A program made the translations under genes and the position numbers. DNA of 64,000 nucleotides from Aselliscus stoliczkanus. Taxonomy: Eukaryota > Chordata > Mammalia > Chiroptera > Hipposideridae. This document shows positions 41,583 to 53,529 of the stretch, one piece after another; positions within the stretch are counted from its first letter, which is position 1; each line of letters starts with the position of its first letter. The notes beneath the pieces were generated by a model. It saw only the letters and a list, made by a program, of their open reading frames with translations. It was not told the origin of the DNA and did not search any database. The stretch is taken from contig CM066731.1 of assembly GCA_033961575.1 (NCBI GenBank), positions 61,409,501 through 61,473,500 on the forward strand, read 5' to 3'.

Positions 41583-44500
41583 GAGATAATTGTCTCTTCC
41601 AAGTACCCCAGTCTCAAGGACTTAAGTCTTTGTAGCATCATAAAATTATATATGCACCATGGTAGTTATCCTTGTTTTATTCTAGTTGTCAGCAGAATTG
41701 ACATTGTTACTTTTTAATAAAAACAATCAATGCAAACTTTCTCTTTGTGATTAGATGGCCTTAGAAATGTAAATAGACTTGCCATTTGACCCCTTAAAAT
41801 GTATGTGGAAGTTTTGTAGGTTGTTTAGAAAATTCAGCCAAGCTGAATTCACTGATTTCCATTCTGAATCCTGGTTCTTAGGGTGACATTTTTCAGTAGA
41901 AAAGCCAACTTTGAGCTTCCTTTCTTAGCAGATCTCTTCCAGTCAATATTTATTCTAATAATTAAAAGAGAATGAATGACTTTAGAAAGATTCTCTCAGA
42001 AGCCAAAGGGAAACAAAAGGTGACAAAACAGATTTGAAAATGGTCATAAACATTTAAGGTTGTGGAGAAAGGGCGGCTTGTAAATAAAAGCTTTCGAAAG
42101 AACAAATGATGTTATCACCCGCCCTTGGATGCACACAGCTCTTTTGGCTTTGAGAGAAACTTGACTTTGAGAGAAACAGGGCTGACTGAAGGTAATGCCA
42201 CTGATGTCACTTCTGGGTGATTTATTTCTTTTTTCCCTAGAAATTGGAATCTATACATTTTGTTTTGTTTTGCTTTCCTTAATGAGATAGGAAATACAGT
42301 TGGGAAGTTGGTCCCATTAAGTAACGCCTAAAAGATTGAAATTGATTTTCGATATTGTTTACAACCACTATTTGATGTTTCAAACTCAAAGGTTCCATAG
42401 CCCCATGACAAGATAAAAGGATTCTGTGTGGAAAATGGGGTTCCAGGGTTATTTGGGGTGTAGGGAAATGGATCAGATTTAGTCTTAGAGTTCTCCCTAG
42501 GATTCTCTAAGGGTGGGATTAAATAAATGTTTTATAGCTCTATTTTTATTTGTTAATGTGACATGAAAAATAGAATTGATGAGAACTGAAAATGTCATTT
42601 AATGACGGGGCGGGATTTGATTGATAATGGAAAATGGTTTTGTCATTATTCCAAATGGATTCTCTATGAATCCCTGTAGTGTGCCCAATTCCAGATGCTT
42701 CATAAAAGCCATCAGTATAATGAATTAGATGGAAATATGAATCCTTCATCTGGTGTATTTTGACCCCAGCTGGTAATAGGACTGTGACCCAAGGCAAGAA
42801 TTTCCAGAAGTCCTAAATGCAGTTGGAATAGCAGTAACAGATATTAGTCTCAGCTATCATGATATCAGGTTTTCATTCTCCTCCAGCCTGGTTCTCCGTG
42901 AACAATGCAAGCAGTCCTGTGAGATCCTTCTCAAGCCTGGGGCTTTTGTGTTGGGATCCCCGGCATCTAAATTCCTCCTTGCGTAACAAAAAGAGAACTT
43001 GGAAAATGTGTGGGGAAACGAGAGAGTCAGGATAACAAACCTCCAGCTCGTCCGGAATTTGCCCAACGAGGCTCACTCCATGGGGCAAGGACCATAAAGA
43101 CCGACCAGCCGTGGGCCACAAAAGGAGAGTTAAAAGACAACCAGCAGCTGTTCGCATTTCTCCTGAGGCCAGAAGAGGAAATGGGTTTACACTGGAGCAG
43201 GAGGGATTTAGACTGGCATATGAAAGGATTTCTGACTCAAGGTAATGCTTTCTCACGAGCTGCACAATCACTGCTCCTGAGCCTGTTACTTAAAAACACA
43301 GAACCTAGTGTCTTCTGATGGCAGCTTAGAGACCCCCGGGCCCCAAAGTTCCAGAGACCCCCAGGATGGCTCTTTTTAGTATTGGAAAAAGCCTAATGAT
43401 ATAGATTAAATATTTAAACCCAAGGAGACTAATAAGAATGTCTTTTTGAAGTCCCTTTGACTGAAATCATATCAACTCAGCATTATCTCACATTGGTCAG
43501 ATGCTTGTTTGTATTTTACCAAATATTTTCTATGACTACAAACAGGGAACCAGGGGTGACTCAATTTTTATCATTTGTTTGCCGGTCAAAATGATATCAG
43601 AACTTGGGTCCAATGGGAGAGAAATGAAAAATTAAGAGAGGCTCTTGTTGTTGAAAAGGTGGGAATCCATTTCTTTAGAAAGCCAAGCAGGAGGTATTAA
43701 GAAACTAGACTTAGGGTTCAGGTCCCTCTGTGTTAGAAGTCTAACTCTTCACACAGGCATGTTTCCCAGCCACGCTAAGCCTTTCCTTTTATCATGCTGA
43801 AATAATACTCAACTTGTAAGCTGATTTGTGAATAGTACATGAGAAAATATATGTAAAACTAGATTTGAAGATCTCTGCTTCTGAGGAGGATGGGAGGACA
43901 GAAATAAATTTTCCAGGAAGGAAATCAGCAAATACACAGAGCCATGCAATTAAAGAAGAAGAAATTTTGTCAAATGGACTTTAAAATGACAGTCTTATCA
44001 CTCTTGCCTCTTAAACATGCACGTGTGTCTGTTTGTTTTTCTTCACTACATAAATGGAAAGGATCCATTTGCAAAAAGCACAGGCAATAAGAACGAAGAG
44101 CTTTTACGAGTGACGGCAATTTTATTTATTTTTGGCTGTCTCTGCCTTCTCAATTATTGGTAATTTTATTAATGCAGTTTTAACACAGTTGATTATATAT
44201 CCAACTCATTTATTATTTATAGGATCTATGTGTTGTTAGTCCCTCATGGATTTCTTGAGGCTTAAATGTTCTTTAACCCACTGGGAAATAAATGATGTGG
44301 TTCTTAGGCGGCCTTTCCATGTTTCCCATTTTCCTCTGGCATTCTACTAACAGCTTACTCTTACAGAGGAGATAGCCGGGAACCCATGTATGTACGCATT
44401 GGACTAAATCCTTTGATTGCTTCCCTGCTCCTCTTACACAAGCACAGGTGATATTTTGCCTAGTCCACTCTGAAGGTGATCCAGGTGCTTTTCTGGGAAG

Positions 44501-46145
44501 GCTGAATAAGAGTAGACCCCTCAGCCCCCACTGGAAAGGGTCCATGGGGACTGCCTACATATGGCAGCAATTTTGGAGGTGAGAACAACCCAGAGCAGAT
44601 AGTTTGTGGCTCTTCTGTGGAGATTTTTAAGGAGATTGCCTGAAACTTCTCCTTTTGCCTTCCTACTGGCAATTTACCACCATACCCACCGGCTATATGT
44701 TTAACCTCATTTTGAAGTTTCTGTCTATGGATAATTTAAAAGTAGACCCAGATGGTTCAGGTAAGATAGATACATGGGACCATGATGGCAAGATTGAAAG
44801 AGTGATTTACATACTTTTTTTTAAAAAATAACAAGAAAGCATTTCTAATTTTTTTGAAGTAACAAAAAGAAAACCTCTAATATAGAATGCTGAATGAGTT
44901 TTGTTTTGTTTTGTTTTAAGGCAAATCAGAAATTAATAGTGTGGCTGCATCTGGTGATGAAGTTTGGATGGAATAATCTTTTGAGGCAAAACGATCTGAA
45001 AGGCTAGAGCATTTCTTTCCAAAGAAAGAGTTACATAGAAATTATGAAATGCCTTGTGCCCCGGTATTAGACAAGAATTCCTGAGGGTCCAAAATGTTCA
45101 TCCTCAGAAGTTTATCCTTGAAAGATAAACTCAAGCTGTGTGTTTTCCCTGAGGGGCTGGCTCAGCCATTAGAAAGCCAGCCATGGACTCAAAGGCCAGG
45201 ACTATCAGCTTGTCCAAAGTTCATCTTCCTGTTGGGACTTGTCTTGAAATGCAATTAGTAGGACATATGTAGACACCTTTTGGTGTATGGTTACACAGAG
45301 TGTGGGGTCGACCAGCTTGGACAGTGGCAGCCAGAAGGCCCTGTGCTCTTTTCTGAAGAGAGAAAGATCGTTTGCTTGCATCACCATATTTAACATTTAA
45401 ATACACTCAACCAGGGAACTCCCAGAGTCCTTTTCCCCACCACCATTTATCCAGATGCTTCCCATGACACCGCATGGGCAGTGGCATGGACTCCTTCCCA
45501 GAATCCTCACTCCTGACTCGAAGAGCCTCTGTCATATTTTGTTTGCTCTCTGTTCTTCCTCACTTCTGATGTGGATTAAAGTCTACACTCACAGCTCCCT
45601 CCGCTAGTTCAAGGATATCTGATCCTTCAGTATTTATCCATTATTGGCTCTGTTTACCCAAGGGAAAATTAAGTGCAGGGCCTCTGAACAGTGAGCGCTT
45701 TAATATGCGGATGCATAAGCTGATCTCTGACAGATGTTGGTCTCTGGGAACAACAGAAGGGGAGCTACGTCATTCGCTTGGGAAGCTACTTGTGCAAACT
45801 GACTGATCCTGCAGGTGCCCAGGCTGCGTGGTGTGAGCCGCCCGCAGTGCTGAGAAAAATGTCTGGTGCAGGGACAGCTCCCGAAATATGACGGTTTTCA
45901 CGCACACGCCCCAGCCAGCTGGCAGGGGATTCTGAGCAGTCATGCCTCGTAGGAAAAATCATGGTTCTAAGAGGTTGTTTGGATCTAAAGTGTATGTTCC
46001 CGGGCTTTCAAGTTTAACTTGGTGTTTTCTATAAAAAGCAAAATTGTATTTGTCACTAGGTAACCTGATTTCTAAATCTACCCAGGTATGGTCCTTTTCT
46101 CAGGCTGAAATGAATATTAGGCAAAGTGACTTTTGTGTATGTAGA
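41583..46145. other. Long stretch of mostly unassigned DNA
   Basis: About 4.5 kb without supportable genes. Frames such as 42873-43271 (minus) and 43010-43318 (plus) overlap antiparallel and lack domains. TTTTG repeats occur at about 44900-44920. A CpG-containing patch is at 43015-43075. Parts could be conserved non-coding DNA; this cannot be judged from one sequence. Confidence 0.4.
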
Positions 46146-46151
46146 TGGGAG

Positions 46152-46153
<2 letters not shown>

Positions 46154-46192
<39 letters not shown>
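46154..46192. repeat. (TG)n microsatellite
   Basis: About 19 perfect TG units, flanked by GGGG on the left. Confidence 0.97.
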
Positions 46193-46193
<1 letters not shown>

Positions 46194-46319
46194 TCTTGTG
46201 TATATTTGAGGTTGAAGAAAACCCTTCAGGCAGATTTTGCTGAAAACTCTTGGTTTCTGACTTAACGTTTTTTTTCTGTCTCTTGTAGGAGCCTCTTAGG
46301 AATGTGTCCTCTTTGTCAA

Positions 46320-46510
46320 CGTGCTGCTTTCTTTGGTCCTGAGTCAGTGTATAGGGTGCAGACAGTCCTGCTGCCCTGAAAGCCCCTTGGGGGCCAGGCT
46401 GTCTTATTCACTGGTTTCCCCTTTACCTAGAATGGCCCCTGTTTCACTGTGGGTGCTCATGCTCCCCCAAAGGCACACGGACCCAGGCAGGGGTCCCACA
46501 TACCCCATGT
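46320..46510 (-). mobile_element. Possible L2 remnant, antisense
   Basis: 'gccccttgggggccaggctg', 'tcttattcactggtttcccc' and 'ctagaatggcccctg' resemble the antisense L2 phrase 'gagggcagggactgtgtc...cctagcacagtgcctgg' loosely. Confidence 0.4.
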
Positions 46511-46724
46511 AATTGATTCTGTCTATCTTATTCCAAAAAGGGAAGAAACCCTACAAGGGCAGTCATAGCCTGAGACTGTGTGAAAACTTTAGGAAAACAT
46601 TATTTTTATTGTGTGTGGAAATATTCTAGTTTTCTCAACTACTCATTACTGAAACAGCATTGTTCTACATTACCACCCTCCTAGGCTGGCCGTCATTACA
46701 GTCCTGAGATCTCACCATGGAGGG

Positions 46725-46855
46725 AACCATCCTGGAACCAGGACGCCCGGGTTTGAAGCCAGGCTCTGCCAGTCCGGGCTCACCTTGTTGGTGTGAGGGA
46801 TTGAATGAGCCAGTCCATGTGAAGTGCTCAGAGCAGTGCCCGACGTTTCACATTT
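46725..46855 (+). mobile_element. MIR SINE, sense, partial
   Basis: 'gcccgggtttgaagccaggc', 'tctgccagtccgggctcacc', 'gggattgaatgagccag' and 'gtgctcagagcagtgcccg' follow the MIR order with the central part deleted. Confidence 0.6.
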
Positions 46856-47255
46856 TATTACTGAGGTCTTCCATAATCCCTCTCCTTCTGGTATACCCAG
46901 GGAATGAGGCGAAATCCAAAAGGAATCTCTGAACCTTTCCTCCTCCAGTGACTCAGAACATGACACTGTTCTGGGTGATGCGGCTTCCTGAGAACCCAGG
47001 TCTCCTCCCTGCCTGCCCCGCCTGCCCAGCCTGGCTCTGACTCTCCATCTCAGCCCTTCCCCATGCTGCCCCTGCCCCACCCCTGTCCCCTCACCAACCA
47101 CTCAGATGTCCCCACATGCCGATCACCCACTTTCCCTGGGTATTGTAACTTCAAGTGGCCGAAAGGCTCTTTCTGCAGTTTTAACTTAGAAGGCTTGAAT
47201 CAAGTTCCCCTTCCATCAGGGAAAGCCAAGTACTCACTGTTTGAAAATACCGACT
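46856..47255. other. Unassigned GC-balanced DNA
   Basis: C-rich stretch at 47000-47100. The minus frame 46712-47101 (129 codons) runs through it and the MIR, with no domain. Confidence 0.4.
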
Positions 47256-47400
47256 GAGTATCTATCTATTCACTGGAAGGTACTCTTCTTGGTGCCTGGG
47301 ACACAGCAGTGAACAAAACAAAATCCCTATGTTCATGGAGTTCATGTTCTTGAGAGGAGCAGAACATTATCAAACAGACATTTAATTGAGTGTCAGGTTT
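47256..47400 (+). mobile_element. L2 LINE remnant, sense
   Basis: 'cttggtgcctgggacacagc', 'agtgaacaaaacaaaatccc' and 'gttcatggagttcatgttct' are the typical L2 phrases ('gggatacagcagtgaacaagacag...catggagcttacattct'). Confidence 0.8.
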
Positions 47401-47724
47401 CTGGTGCACCCCAATTTTCTTAGGAGTTGCAAGGTAGGCACCACAATAATCTCCATCTCAGGAATGTTTGGCTCTAGTGGACCTTTGACGCAAGTAGAGC
47501 CCACGACCGCCTCAGTCACTTCAGAGCTCTTTTAAGCAAGCAAGAGTTATCACACTGGCTTATTCCTTCCAGGAAAATGTGTACAGTGCACAGAGTTACC
47601 AGGGTGAGTTGGAGCTGGGATAAGGTTGACCCATCACTCCCAGGACATCACTTGCCGACATCGCTGGAAATCATGGGGCCATTGGAAAGGCAGGTAAGCA
47701 CCCTGGTTATAGGTTAATTCTTTG

Positions 47725-47930
47725 TAGTCAGAACTGCTTCAATGTTTAATTTTGCCATCACTTACCAGAAGAACAACCATCGATGTTATTTGATCTCTCT
47801 AAGCCTCCATTTTGTCATCCTCATAATGGCGGCAATATAAGTATTGAGGTCGTAAACCTTTGTGAAGATTAAATCAAATTATTCAGACAAGATTTGACCC
47901 GGTACAAAATAAACTGTAGCCAATGGTTAA
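47725..47930 (+). mobile_element. MIR SINE, sense
   Basis: 'ctaagcctccattttgtcat', 'cctcataatggcggcaatat' and 'ttgtgaagattaaatcaaat' lie in MIR order. Confidence 0.75.
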
Positions 47931-48067
47931 AGTCAATGACCGATGTTGGAGTTGGAAAGAGCTACTCCATGACAAATGGGGACAATGCCCTCTAGAGACC
48001 TCTGGTGGAATCTGATAGTAAAGAAAGAATAGTATTTAATAAAGCTTTCACAGGGAGGACGGTGACA

Positions 48068-48107
48068 GGACTACTGGGTCACATGGTGATGTGTGACCCA
48101 GTAGTCC
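48068..48107. repeat. Perfect inverted repeat, 16-bp arms, 8-base loop
   Basis: The left arm 'ggactactgggtcaca' and right arm 'tgtgacccagtagtcc' are exact reverse complements, separated by 'tggtgatg'. It would extrude as a strong stem-loop. The flanks do not show MITE-type target duplications. Confidence 0.97.
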
Positions 48108-49998
48108 TTTTTCCACACGGTGGTAAAATTTCCAAAAAGTAATTTCTCCTGATAGTCGACGAGTGGTATCTCCCACAACATTGTGATAATTAGAGCTCTC
48201 CAAGTTGCCTGTATGAAAGCGGTTTCACAGTCGGTGGGTCTCAGCTGTCCCTCCAGCAGCATTCACCAAAGCCCCAGAAGCAGGTGGAGGTCCTGTGCCA
48301 GCATGCTCCAAGCTGTCAGTCCTCAGCTTGTTCCCCTGTGCCACACGTGGCCGTGGGCTGTCCCGTCCAGACCAGCCACACCCACGCGGAATCTCTGATG
48401 CACTAATTATAACTCCTCCTTTCTCTTTCATCCCGGAAGGCACCTCAAAGTACAAATGAACATGGCCTTATTATAGAAATAAACTTGAAGCTCCTCGACT
48501 TAATTACAGAAAGCAGTTCTGAACCCCAGAACTATATTGTTACTAAGAAGTCACTTGCAACACAATTTATAAATGGTTGTGAATTATCAATGTACAAATT
48601 GCTATTCCAATCAAGTTCACCAGCCATAGATTTATGTAAACCAAAACAATTCTTGAATAATAAACCAAATTAACATTTTGGGCTTTTAAAGAAATAAACA
48701 CCCACATACAGCTAGTGCCTTTCCCCTTAAATCTTAACGTATGTAATTTAATCTGGACTCTGGTTAGCATCTGCCTTTCTGTTGAGCAGTCATCACCCCC
48801 ACAGTGGGCCCAGAGGTGCACTTAGCAGGGGTAGATTGGGATGGGGTGAGCGTAAAAGCAGTGCTGACCACCAGGAGGTCACAAAGCCAATTTAGAACTT
48901 TCAGGAGGGCATGACTGATGTTGGTCCTGTCTGCGCTGCCACAAGGGTGGGTAGGGGTTGCCCAGGAGCCTGCAATATTGTGTTAGGCCAGAGGCACCTC
49001 CTTGGTTGCCTGGAAAACCCAATATCTGAGATATCGTCTGAGAATATGGGGAACAAGTTCAGTCCTTAGGCAGAAGGTGACCTTTAGGAAGCAAGTTGGT
49101 GGCTATGTTGAGGAGTTCAAAGCAGGTCTTTGGTAACTGCAGGGAGCAAGCATGAAAGGGAAACCAGACTGACACAAAAGCTGGGAAATGGAACAATTCT
49201 GAACCCAAAGGGCAGGCAGTGTTGGGCGGACTCCCAGGCAGAAGGCAGCTAATGAACCCCAGTGCTGACCACCAGGGCTGCCAGCGTGCGTCCTGGGTTG
49301 GGTGTCCTTGGCCCTGGCGCTGTGCCTATGGGTGTAACTGGATGCAGACTTACTCACACACTGCTCAGCTCACAATGCAATGCCCCATCTTTATTTTCCT
49401 CAACTGATCTAACCTCCATGGGCCCTACCTTCTGGATTGTGGGGTGATCAGGGAGTTGTAATTAAATTTTAAGCTCACTCTGTCTCATTGTAATAGTTTA
49501 AACTGTAATCATTTCTTTTGAATGACTCTATCCATCAGAGAAATATTTTGCCAAGGGAACTGTGCTAGTTGGTCTTCAGATGTGAGAGAGGTCCCTGAGA
49601 AAGAAGTTGTATTCCTCCTCACAGATAACACAGAACAAAACACTTAATTAGGGAATCTCTGCAGATGTAGATTTTTATGACTTTATTGCAGGCTTCCTCC
49701 CTGCATCCCACTCCCCTCCTCTGCAGTCTCTCCCTCCCCCTCCCTTCTCCCATCAGGCTCCAGGGCTTCATTCTTCATGAACGAGCCTGGGCTGGAGCAT
49801 GGATCCTCTGTACATGGTAGACACTCCTCCTGGCAGGACATGTAAAGAGGGCAGCCTAAGCAGATGTGTAGTTTTTAGGGTAAAATTTTAGGCCCCAAGG
49901 TTCAAAAGTGAAGAGGTTTTTTTCTGTGTACTTCAAATGTCACTACTGACTAGTCTCATGGAAGTAAACAAGCTTTGCTATCAGCTATGTTCTTTTTA
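48108..49998. other. Unassigned DNA
   Basis: Nothing supportable. 48460-48680 is an AT-rich, non-repetitive-looking stretch with ATTA/TAAT words. A repeated phrase 'cagtgctgaccaccag' occurs at 48861 and 49260 (16-bp exact direct repeat). Confidence 0.4.
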
Positions 49999-50247
49999 TA
50001 TACTGGGGGTGCCAAAACAATACACATAAGTGGACACTTTGGTCAACGTTGCTCAAGCAGCAGTTTGCCGTAATCAGAAGAGTCTGGAAGCTCGCTGATG
50101 GTAACCACTTTGAGCACCTCTTGTAATTGCAGAAGTCAAATGTGATTTGAATTCATCTTTTGTGATTGATATATATTGAGTATTACGATTTTAATACAGT
50201 TTTCCTTTCTTAAAATGTGTATACTTTTTTTTGGCACCCTCTGTATA
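49999..50247 (+). mobile_element. Mariner-like element with transposase C-terminal trace
   Basis: The ends 'tactgggggtgccaaaa' and, reversed, 'tacagagggtgccaaaa' form the inverted repeat, flanked by TATA. Codons at about 50032-50085 read 'VDTLVNVAQAAVCRNQKSL', and a shifted frame at 50095-50124 reads 'ADGNHFEHLL' before a stop. This looks like a broken transposase C-terminus. The last 90 bp match the fragment at 315-404. A minimal, inactive copy. Confidence 0.75.
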
Positions 50248-50449
50248 AATAGACCACACGTCTATATGTGGTCAGTTCAGAAGACCCCTGGACAGGGTGT
50301 TGGCAACAATGGAAAAAAGAAAAGTCCCCAATAACTATCATATAATATAACCTATAAATAATGCCATATATAATTGTAGTACACATACAAAATATTTATT
50401 AGCATATTTGAAAGTGATTTTGTTGGTTTGTTTTCTTGGCCAGTGAACC
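50248..50449. other. Unassigned AT-rich DNA
   Basis: Short spacer with ATATAA words. Nothing supportable. Confidence 0.4.
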
Positions 50450-50755
50450 GGTTTCGAATGATGACTTGGAAATGGCCAGATGGGTGAAAGTGAAGTCCGT
50501 GCTAGTGAAAGATCTCACCAGGAAAGGAGGCTAGAGAGAGTCCTGTGCGTCTTGGGAAGGTGGGGTCCCCTTGTCTGAAGCACGGGATGTTTGTGGAAGG
50601 AGAAGAGAGAGAGGGAGTTGGGAGAGATCATGGAGGGTCTGTGAACACCACAAAAGACCACGAAAGCATTGTTCCAGGGGAAGGATGTTATCAGACTTAC
50701 AAAAGAGCAGACTCAGAAGTAATCCCAAAGGTGGCACCAATGCCGGAAGTAGAAT
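50450..50755 (+). mobile_element. L2 LINE remnant, sense
   Basis: 'agagatcatggagggtctgt', 'gaaagcattgttccagggga' and 'aaggatgttatcagacttac' loosely follow the L2 3' order ('...gatcatgaagggcctt...gagtgacatgatcagattt'). Confidence 0.5.
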
Positions 50756-50759
50756 AATA

Positions 50760-50885
50760 ACTCGTTCTGTGCCAGGATCTATTCTAGGCCCTTTAATATG
50801 TTACTGCGCTCCCTTTTCACAGCAGCCTGAGAGGTTGCTGAGCCATAGAAACAAGCCATAGAAACGAGAAGCTGAGGCCTAAACC
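50760..50885 (-). mobile_element. MIR SINE, antisense, with internal duplication
   Basis: 'ttctgtgccaggatctattc', 'taggccctttaatatgttac' and 'gagaagctgaggcc' match antisense MIR. A local tandem 'catagaaacaagccatagaaacgag' type duplication lies at 50844-50870. Confidence 0.6.
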
Positions 50886-52015
50886 ATGGTCAGCAGGCAG
50901 CAGGGTCTGAAGAGGCACACTCATGAATCACAGCTCTTGGGCAACAGGAGGGGTTGGAGACCAGAGGTAAACAGCTCAGTTACGAAGCACAAGCAACACT
51001 ATGGGAGAGAAATAAAAGTCCAGATCAGTGCTGAGGAAACCAGAGGTGACTTCAGGGGACACGTAGGAGGTGCTCTCAATGAGATGTGGTGGTGCTTAGA
51101 CCAGGTGGAACATGATTAGTCTCTGCCTCGGCTGATGGAGGCGCTAACTGCAGAGACAAGAATAGGAGAAGATTCTGGGTTTGGAGTGGTGAGGGAGCTT
51201 TCATCATGGAGGGGGAATCCACACACACAGCTGCTGCTATTGAACGGTGTGTCAAAGGGGTGGGAGTTATGCTTACACAGAGCGAAGCGATTCTCTGTGC
51301 TTGGTGAGGATTTCAGATAAGTCAGCGGGATGTTAAAGGACGCACACATGTTCTCCAGGTATAAAAGGAAAGAAAGGTCCTTATGGGCATAGGGAACAAA
51401 ATGTGCCAGCGTGGTGTCAGGACAGCCGGGATGAGGGGGTGTTCCAGGATGAGGTGGGAATCTGGGCAGGACACGGTGTGAGGAGCAGAATTGGGAGACG
51501 CAGCTGGAAAGGTGGGCAGGAGCTGTGCTGGGAAGGTCGGCTCGTCTGGGAGCCTCTCGCATCTGCAGACGCGCAAAACATATCCTCAGGAGTCCCAGGC
51601 TCGGTCAGCACCTGAGCGTGGTTGTACGGTGGGAAGGTTGCACCCCAGGTGACATGTGAAAGCTGCTGGTGAGCTTTAGGGAATCACATAGGAACCTAAG
51701 GAATCAGCTCACCGGCCAGCCCCCGGAGAACGTCTGTTCTCAGCTGAAGAGCCAGCCTTGAGCTCTCGCCCCAGAAAGTGTGTGGGTGGGCTGTTACCAG
51801 GACACTATTTTGTGTAGCTGTACGTATGCTTCCTGGCCAAGAAGATATGCGCTCTGGGGCTCGGTGACAATGACAGTCACTATTTCCAACCCCCCTCTAG
51901 GTACTGTGTCTCTCACAGGGCCATACACACACACACAGCTGCTAGTGAGGACAAATCTGATTGATTGAACAGTTTACTATCCCCTGCAAGCCACCGTGTA
52001 CATTAAACGGCACGT
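50886..52015. other. Unassigned DNA
   Basis: The minus frame 51116-51562 (148 codons) is open and overlaps plus frames. It shows no domain known to me. CpGs are moderately frequent at 51280-51610. Confidence 0.35.
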
Positions 52016-52260
52016 TCTCCACCAGTTCTTGCCTTGGGCCTGAGTCCCACAAGCCTCAGTTAGGAACCTTTTCTTTTGCTTTCAGATTGCATAGCCAGTG
52101 CCCTGTGTGCCAGTATTTCAGCATTTATCACACTGATTCAATTATCCGTCTCCTCTCTGGATGGTGAACTCCTCTCTCCCCTCCCAGCCCCTTATTTCGG
52201 TGTCATCTGTGCCTCAAACAGTGACTACTATGTGGTGGGCACTTACTCAAGTTTCTTATT
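52016..52260 (-). mobile_element. L2 LINE remnant, antisense
   Basis: 'tctctggatggtgaactcct', 'ttcggtgtcatctgtgcctc' and 'ctatgtggtgggcacttact' parallel the antisense L2 3' end ('...gagggcagggactgtgtct...catagtaggtgctcaata'). Confidence 0.6.
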
Positions 52261-53006
52261 GACGGAGTATGAAAAAGAGAGAGAGAGAGAAACTTATTTA
52301 CTTATTCAACACCTAAATTTCTCTCAGTGTGAGAAATTCCGTCCTAGTCAGAAACCCCTCACTGCAGGCTTTGGAGATGAATCCTTAGGGAACGGCATGC
52401 TTGATTACCTTCACAGAGGATCAAAACTACTCCTGTTCCCATATCTCAAGTGATAATTTTTCTTGATTATGTGTGAAATGCGTTTATCTGGAGAGGAATC
52501 ACTGTTATGACTGTTCTTGCCGGTCACATCTGCAGGAGGAAACATTTTCATAAGTAAGACACAGCGAAGTCCATAATCTGTGAAATAATTGTGGCCCAAG
52601 AGGGTTTTTGTGTCCTTTGTTTCTGGAGATTGTGTGAAATAGAGCACACATGTTTCAGCAGTGATGATAGCCCAGCTGAGAAAAGGAGTTTTTGAGTTGC
52701 ATCTCTAGAAATCATTCTTGCACGTGGGAGGGAGAGGAAAAGGGTAGAACAGAATGCAGTCTCTTAACAGAGAAGAAGGTGAAAGTTTTTTCCCTTGAAA
52801 TAATGGAGTGCATTCACTCCTCTTTAATTTGGCCCAAATAGCAGTTGCACATGGTCTGCTTCCAGCCCCAGTGTCCTCACGGACCAAGGGGTCTATTCTA
52901 GGCCACTCATGCCTGATCTGCTACCTGTTGTGGGCAGAAAACTTTGTAGCTCTTTACCTGAACGCATGGACAGAGGCAAGATAGTGTTGACTAGTAATCT
53001 TGGCAG
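52261..53006. other. Unassigned DNA
   Basis: A short GA run at 52274-52290. No other feature supported. Confidence 0.4.
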
Positions 53007-53076
53007 TTAACACATTTTTTGCGGGAAACGAGTAAACTCGTCATATAGCTTTTCATGCCCGCTTACAAAGTGTTAA
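53007..53076. mobile_element. 70-bp piggyBac-type MITE (TTAA flanked)
   Basis: It begins 'ttaacacattttttgcggga', and its reverse complement begins 'ttaacactttgtaagcgggc'. Both ends carry TTAA, the piggyBac target. The termini agree over TTAACAC and GCGGG with small gaps. An internal near-palindrome 'acgagtaaactcgt' sits in the middle. It has no coding capacity and resembles small TTAA-flanked MITEs of mammals. Confidence 0.75.
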
Positions 53077-53129
53077 TTATTAGAAGATGCAGGTTTTGTT
53101 GTGAATGTCTAAGTCATCTTAGAAGGAGA

Positions 53130-53520
53130 GAAACAGTAGGCTCCCCAAAGGGACTGGCATCTGAGTAGAATTCTGAGGCATGCAAAGGAGTTAGCAGGAC
53201 TAGACTGTGGCCGGAGGGGGGTGGTTTCTAAACATAGGGCACAGCACATGTGTGTAAATGCAGAGAACAAGAGACGAAGGGGGCACACTCACAAACGTGG
53301 TTCCATAGGACTAGAGCATAGGGGAAGGGGTGGCAGTGGAGCCTGGAGAGGGAGGCAGAGGTGGAAGGACTGTGCAGTTCATTTTATAGTGAAGGGAAAG
53401 CCAACTGAAGATTTGAAGCAGGAAAGTCACATTGTTAGGTTTTTATTATAGAAGGATAACTTTGGAAGTGGAGTGGGGTGTGCATCTAATAGAAGTAAGA
53501 CTTGAGAAGACCCAGTGGTG
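53130..53520 (+). mobile_element. L2 LINE 3' region, sense
   Basis: 'ctgaggcatgcaaaggagtt', 'agggcacagcacatgtgtgt', 'agccaactgaagatttgaag', 'caggaaagtcacattgttag' and 'agaaggataactttggaagt' follow the L2 3' order ('...gaagccattgaagg...agcaggggagtgacatgat...agatcactctggc'). Confidence 0.75.
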
Positions 53521-53529
53521 CCACTTCCA

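Noticed and set aside
42873..43318. Antiparallel frames of 132 and 102 codons
   Set aside because: Open on both strands with no domain; likely chance in a GC-balanced patch.
51116..51562. 148-codon minus-strand frame as a gene
   Set aside because: No domain, no splice context, and plus-strand frames overlap it; single-exon coding cannot be supported.
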